Assembly: GCA_028711675.1 (NCBI GenBank)
Contig: JAQTRT010000105.1
Coordinates: 1 to 9,560, forward strand
Length of the DNA: 9,560 bases
Direction: 5' to 3'
Source: a bacterium
GTDB lineage: Bacteria > Spirochaetota > JAHITG01
The position numbers were made by a program, and so were the translations under genes. Shown here in pieces: positions 6,986 through 9,560 of the stretch. The stretch's first letter is position 1, and each line of letters begins with the position of its first letter. Below the pieces are notes generated by a model. The model saw nothing but the letters and a program-made list of their open reading frames with translations, did no database searches and was not told the origin of the DNA.

Positions 6986-7013
6986 AAATCCGTATTAAAA
7001 AAATACCGGATTT
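6986..7013. promoter_or_regulatory. imperfect palindrome next to the groEL promoter
   Basis: AAATCCG (6986-6992) and CGGATTT (7007-7013) are perfect inverted repeats, extended inward by TATT/AATA around an A-rich centre with one unpaired C. The right half ends four bases before the groEL -35 box. It could be an operator for a repressor or activator of groEL. It does not match the CIRCE/HrcA consensus (TTAGCACTC-N9-GAGTGCTAA), which I do not find anywhere upstream of groEL. It could also be a chance A/T-rich palindrome. Confidence 0.35.
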
Positions 7014-7016
7014 CAC

Positions 7017-7044
7017 TTGACAGAAAATTAAAAGTGATTATATT
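7017..7044 (+). promoter_or_regulatory. sigma70-type promoter of groEL
   Basis: A perfect -35 TTGACA (7017-7022) is followed after 16 bases by TATATT (7039-7044), a five-of-six -10 match. This predicts an untranslated leader of about 33 bases, ending in a strong AAGGAGG (7068-7074) ten bases before the ATG. The leader contrasts with the absent leaders proposed for the PBP and barrel-protein genes. Confidence 0.7.
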
Positions 7045-7084
7045 ACTATACTAAACAAATAAAAATTAAGGAGGTTTTTTTGTT

Positions 7085-8707
7085 ATGGCCAAGCAGATAA
7101 TTTATAACGAAGAGGCCAGAAAGAAAATTCTGGACGGAGTAGACAAATTAGCCAATACGGTAAAAGTAACACTCGGACCAAGGGGCCGAAACGTTATTAT
7201 TGATAAAAAATTCGGTGCTCCGGCAGTTATCAGTGATGGTGTTTCCATTGCCAAAGAAGTCGAGCTGGAAGACAGCTTTGAGAATATGGGCGCTCAGCTT
7301 GTGAAGGAAGTAGCCACAAAGACCAATGATATTGCAGGCGACGGAACCACCACGGCTACGGTTCTTGCCCAGTCCATATTAAAAGAAGGCATGAAAAATG
7401 TGACGGCAGGGGCCAACCCCATGGACCTGAAAAAAGGCATTGAAAAATCCGTTGAGCTCCTGGTGGAAGAGATCAAAAAAATGTCCAAAGAGATAAAGAC
7501 AAAAAAAGAGATCGCCCAGGTCGGCACCATATCCGCCAATAATGATGAAACAATAGGAAATCTGATCGCGGAAGCCATGGATAAAGTAGGACGCGACGGT
7601 GTTATCACGGTCGAGGAAGGCAAGGAGATCGCCACCAAGCTGGATATCGTGGAAGGTATGCAGTTCGACCGCGGGTATATTTCCCCGTATATGGTTACCA
7701 ATGCGGATAACATGACGGCAGAGATAGAGGATCCCCTGATCCTGATCACGGACAAGAAGATCTCTTCCATGAAAGATTTTCTTCCTATTTTACAGAGGAT
7801 CGCCCAGGAAGGAAAGCCTCTCCTGATCATTGCAGAGGATATTGAGGGTGAGGCCCTGGCCACGCTCATCGTGAATAAATTAAGAGGCGCCCTGAACGCC
7901 GTGGCTGTGAAAGCTCCCGGATTCGGCGACAGGAGAAAGGCCATGCTCGAAGATATTGCCATTTTAACGAACGGCACTGTGATCTCCGAAGATATGGGCC
8001 TGAAACTGGAAAATGTCAAGGTCGAGGACCTTGGCACCGCCAAAAAAGTTAAAATTGACAAAGAAAACACGACCATTGTGGAAGGCGCCGGAAGTAAAAA
8101 AGACATCCAGGCCCGGATCAATCAGATGAAAAAACAGATCGACGAGACTGATTCTGAATATGATAAAGAAAAGCTCCAGGAAAGGCTGGCCAAACTGGCC
8201 GGCGGCGTAGCCGTCATCAAAGTCGGCGCAGCCACGGAAGCCGAAATGAAAGAGAAAAAACTAAGGGTCGATGACGCGCTCCATGCCACCAAATCAGCCG
8301 TGGAAGAAGGTGTCGTTCCCGGCGGCGGTGTAACCCTGGTACGCGCGGCCAGAGCCCTTGATAAACTTAACCTGAAAGGCGACCAGGCCACAGGCGTCGA
8401 GATCGTGAAAAAAGCCGTTGACGAACCGGCCAAGCTCATTGCCCAGAACGCGGGCTTTGAAGGTTCGGTCATTTTAAACGCCATTAAAACGGAAAAAGAT
8501 ACCAGAGGATTCAATTCATCAACAGGTGAATGGGTAGATATGTTCGATGCAGGGATCATAGACCCTACAAAGGTCGTCCGGTCCGCCATCCAGAACGCAG
8601 CATCCATTTCAGCCCTGCTGTTGACCACTGAAGCCCTGATGACAGACCTGCCGGAGGATGATAAAACCCCGGCCATGCCAGGCGGCGGAATGCCCCCGGC
8701 CTATTAA
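7085..8707 (+). CDS. groL: chaperonin GroEL (Hsp60)
   Basis: This is a 540-residue group I chaperonin, forming the double heptameric ring that folds proteins in the cytoplasm with GroES and ATP. The equatorial ATP site shows TLGPRGRNV (29-37), GDGTTTATV (85-93, with Asp86 equivalent to E. coli Asp87) and the hydrolytic Asp397 in RVDDALHATKSAVEEGVVPGGG. The apical domain has the usual EGMQFDRGYISPYMVT (190-205) and KAPGFGDRRKAMLEDIAILT (276-295). The tail is short, ending MPGGGMPPAY rather than in a long GGM repeat. AAGGAGG lies ten bases before the ATG. No groES lies in front or behind within the window, so it is monocistronic here, with its own promoter and terminator. No CIRCE element is seen. 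It diverges from the PBP operon. Confidence 0.99.
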   Translation: MAKQIIYNEEARKKILDGVDKLANTVKVTLGPRGRNVIIDKKFGAPAVISDGVSIAKEVELEDSFENMGAQLVKEVATKTNDIAGDGTTTATVLAQSILKEGMKNVTAGANPMDLKKGIEKSVELLVEEIKKMSKEIKTKKEIAQVGTISANNDETIGNLIAEAMDKVGRDGVITVEEGKEIATKLDIVEGMQFDRGYISPYMVTNADNMTAEIEDPLILITDKKISSMKDFLPILQRIAQEGKPLLIIAEDIEGEALATLIVNKLRGALNAVAVKAPGFGDRRKAMLEDIAILTNGTVISEDMGLKLENVKVEDLGTAKKVKIDKENTTIVEGAGSKKDIQARINQMKKQIDETDSEYDKEKLQERLAKLAGGVAVIKVGAATEAEMKEKKLRVDDALHATKSAVEEGVVPGGGVTLVRAARALDKLNLKGDQATGVEIVKKAVDEPAKLIAQNAGFEGSVILNAIKTEKDTRGFNSSTGEWVDMFDAGIIDPTKVVRSAIQNAASISALLLTTEALMTDLPEDDKTPAMPGGGMPPAY

Positions 8708-8711
8708 AATT

Positions 8712-8744
8712 TGTTAGGAAATTCCCACCTCTAAGTCCCTAACA
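8712..8744. repeat. short inverted repeat after groEL
   Basis: TGTTAGG (8712-8718) and CCTAACA (8738-8744) are perfect seven-base inverted repeats with a 19-base spacer, starting five bases after the groEL stop. No T-tract follows (ATATATAAAA), so it is not a terminator by itself. It may shield the mRNA 3' end or be incidental. Confidence 0.35.
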
Positions 8745-8767
8745 TATATAAAAACTTCAAAGTCTTC

Positions 8768-8812
8768 GGGGAAGGTAAGGTTTCCCCCGCCTTCCTTCCC
8801 CTTCTCTTTTTT
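8768..8812 (+). terminator. intrinsic terminator of groEL
   Basis: GGGGAAGG-T-AAGG (8768-8780) pairs with CCTTCCTTCCCC (8790-8801), giving twelve pairs with one bulged T and a nine-base loop. TTCTCTTTTTT follows at once. It lies 60 bases after the groEL stop and is the expected end of the groEL transcript. Confidence 0.85.
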
Positions 8813-9033
8813 CATACAGCAAATTATTAAAGCTCCTTTTTAACCTGAACGCCCGAATATTATATTACCCAAACAGCCTCCTCAATAAGGTCATGAAAAC
8901 ATACTTGATCACACTGCTGCCAGCAGGATAAAACGGCATAATAACCCTCTTTTCGCGTTAAAAATGAATCAATAAAAAAAATAAAAAAAATGCTCAAGTT
9001 TTTTACTGGTCCCGACGATAAGTATATTGAAAA
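8813..9033. other. intergenic stretch without a convincing gene
   Basis: No protein gene is convincing here. A plus-strand ORF from ATG 8990 to 9076 encodes 28 residues (starting MLKFFTGPDDKYIEKIS), with the frame open upstream to a stop at 8942. It lacks a ribosome-binding site and follows a long A-run. Another 12-codon ORF starts at 8893. A weak promoter-like pair, TTGATC (8905-8910) and GATAAA (8927-8932) with 16-base spacing, could drive a short transcript ending at the terminator at 9081-9118. The A-run at 8972-8990 is notable. Confidence 0.4.
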
Positions 9034-9118
9034 GATAAGCAAAAAGAATTATCCCTCCCAATGCTTATCAGTGTAAACGAAAACGGAAAGGCATAATCCC
9101 TCCTTTCCGTTTTTTTTT
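9034..9118 (+). ncRNA. possible 3' end of a small RNA with two C-rich hairpin loops
   Basis: GATAAGC (9034-9040) pairs with GCTTATC (9063-9069), and its 22-base loop contains ATTATCCCTCCC. Twelve bases later the terminator hairpin (9081-9112) has a loop reading CATAATCCCT, directly continued by CC. The two copies agree at ten of eleven bases (AT[T/A]ATCCCTCC). CCCUCC is complementary to Shine-Dalgarno sequences, and small RNAs with UCCC-rich loops that block ribosome binding are known in Firmicutes. The 5' end is unknown; a weak promoter near 8905-8932 is the only candidate. The alternatives are a back-up terminator for groEL, or the 3' end of a tiny ORF (8990-9076) that overlaps the first hairpin. 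Confidence 0.3.
9081..9118 (+). terminator. intrinsic terminator upstream of the barrel-protein gene
   Basis: AAACGGAAAGG (9081-9091) pairs perfectly over eleven bases with CCTTTCCGTTT (9102-9112) around a ten-base loop, followed by an unbroken T-run to 9118. It acts on the plus strand; only four A's precede the stem, so it is not a good terminator for the minus strand. No recognised gene ends just upstream, which is the main hint of an unannotated transcript. Confidence 0.85.
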
Positions 9119-9152
9119 ATTTAAAGGCCTTTTTTACAGCTATAAAATTCTA

Positions 9153-9180
9153 TTGACATTCCAATATAGAATATTAATTT
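9153..9180 (+). promoter_or_regulatory. promoter of the barrel-protein gene, leaderless geometry
   Basis: A perfect TTGACA (9153-9158) lies 29 bases before the ATG at 9188. With a 16-base spacer the -10 would be TAATTT (9175-9180), a poor match. A perfect TATAAT (9180-9185) also exists, but its spacer of 21 is too long and it would start transcription inside the gene. With the first choice, transcription would begin at or next to the ATG. Confidence 0.5.
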
Positions 9181-9187
9181 ATAATAT

Positions 9188-9560
9188 ATGCGTAATTTTA
9201 GAAGATTTCTCCTCTTCATCCTGATCTTCCTCGGTCATTCCACGGGTTATGGGTTATATTTTAACAGCCCCAGTGTTCTGGAGCCGAGGAAAACCACTTT
9301 TAGCCTGGCGCCTTATATCACCTTTGACCATGAAGGCGGCCTTTTCCTGATCAACGATTACGGATTGATCCGGGACCTGAACACAGTCCTGAAGGCCGGA
9401 TGGATCAGGACAGGCATCAACCAGTTCTACGCAGGCGCAGAACTGAAATATCTCATCCTGGAGCATTTCGGCGGTACGGATAATTTTACCATCCTGCTGG
9501 GCGGCCATTATGTGAGTAATTTCGGAATGGACCTGGGTCTGGCTCTGGGCAACGAATATA
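9188..9560 (+). CDS. secreted, probable outer-membrane beta-barrel protein (3' end outside window)
   Basis: The frame runs from ATG 9188 to the window edge without a stop (124 codons). An in-frame TAA lies three bases before TAT-ATG, so no earlier start is possible and the next plausible start codon is far inside. The protein begins with a classical signal peptide: MRNFRRF, then a hydrophobic core LLFILIFLG and a probable cleavage site near HSTGYG. The mature part is rich in alternating polar/aromatic and small residues with Gly/Asn/Asp turns (for example TTFSLAPYITFDHEG, YGLIRDLNTVLKAGW, FYAGAELKYLIL, FGMDLGLALGNEY), as expected for outer-membrane strands. I do not recognise a named family. 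No Shine-Dalgarno is present before the ATG; see the promoter entry. Confidence 0.75.
   Translation, partial: MRNFRRFLLFILIFLGHSTGYGLYFNSPSVLEPRKTTFSLAPYITFDHEGGLFLINDYGLIRDLNTVLKAGWIRTGINQFYAGAELKYLILEHFGGTDNFTILLGGHYVSNFGMDLGLALGNEY

Noticed and set aside
6905..7084. CIRCE (HrcA) operator before groEL
   Set aside because: I looked for TTAGCACTC-N9-GAGTGCTAA and found no match; the palindrome at 6986-7013 has a different sequence.
7294..8121. 275-codon minus-strand ORF inside groEL
   Set aside because: It is fully antisense to groEL and Ser/Ile-rich, as expected from the reverse complement of that gene; no ribosome site.
8860..9042. 60-codon minus-strand ORF
   Set aside because: It starts with TTG at 12-base distance from a GGAGG, is Phe/Ile-rich from the A-runs of the other strand and has no recognisable motif. 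It also runs through the candidate small RNA region. Not convincing as a gene.
1..9560. CRISPR array, tRNA or rRNA genes, transposase or phage genes
   Set aside because: No regularly spaced direct repeats, no cloverleaf or rRNA-like sequence, and no transposase or integrase motif were seen in any frame.

Overview
The window reads as chromosomal DNA from a diderm (Gram-negative-type) bacterium with moderate GC and A/T-rich intergenic regions. The diderm call rests on peptidoglycan genes combined with a secreted protein at the right edge that has beta-barrel character. The mix of genes and the GroEL tail (ending in a short GGG-MPP-AY, not a long GGM repeat) would suit an uncultured candidate-phylum lineage such as Omnitrophota, Elusimicrobiota or Goldbacteria-like groups. 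That placement is a guess; nothing here fixes the taxon.

Layout. Positions 3-305 (+) hold the 3' end of an N-acetylmuramoyl-L-alanine amidase. A 250-base gap between convergent genes follows, filled with nested inverted repeats (366-403 and 435-554). From 6820 down to 557, five genes run on the minus strand with gaps of 20-63 bases and look like one operon. In transcription order they are a class A penicillin-binding protein, a DUF2148 iron-sulfur protein, mannose-1-phosphate guanylyltransferase, a half-size TauE/SafE membrane protein, and a TGS/ThrRS-like nucleoside kinase fusion. A divergent promoter region (6821-7084) separates this operon from groEL (7085-8707, +), which has its own strong terminator. 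Next comes a 480-base gap with no convincing protein gene, holding a second intrinsic terminator and a possible small RNA. At 9188 a secreted, probably outer-membrane protein starts and runs off the window.

How the genes relate. The amidase, the PBP and GDP-mannose synthesis all serve the cell envelope (peptidoglycan cleavage, peptidoglycan synthesis, surface glycans). GroEL is general folding machinery without an adjacent groES. The kinase and DUF2148 proteins are conserved but poorly understood passengers of the operon.

The most interesting signals are not genes. (1) Two genes, the PBP and the barrel protein, start at an ATG with no Shine-Dalgarno, 29-30 bases after a TTGAC(A/T) box, which is the geometry of leaderless mRNAs; groEL in the same window has a normal leader. 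(2) A 120-base palindromic element with 19-base terminal inverted repeats (18/19 matching) abuts the kinase stop codon and resembles a MITE or REP-type element. (3) Just before the barrel gene, two consecutive hairpins each present an AUCCCU-type C-rich loop, the second being an intrinsic terminator; this resembles an anti-Shine-Dalgarno small RNA. No complete novel defence, CRISPR or mobile gene system is visible.
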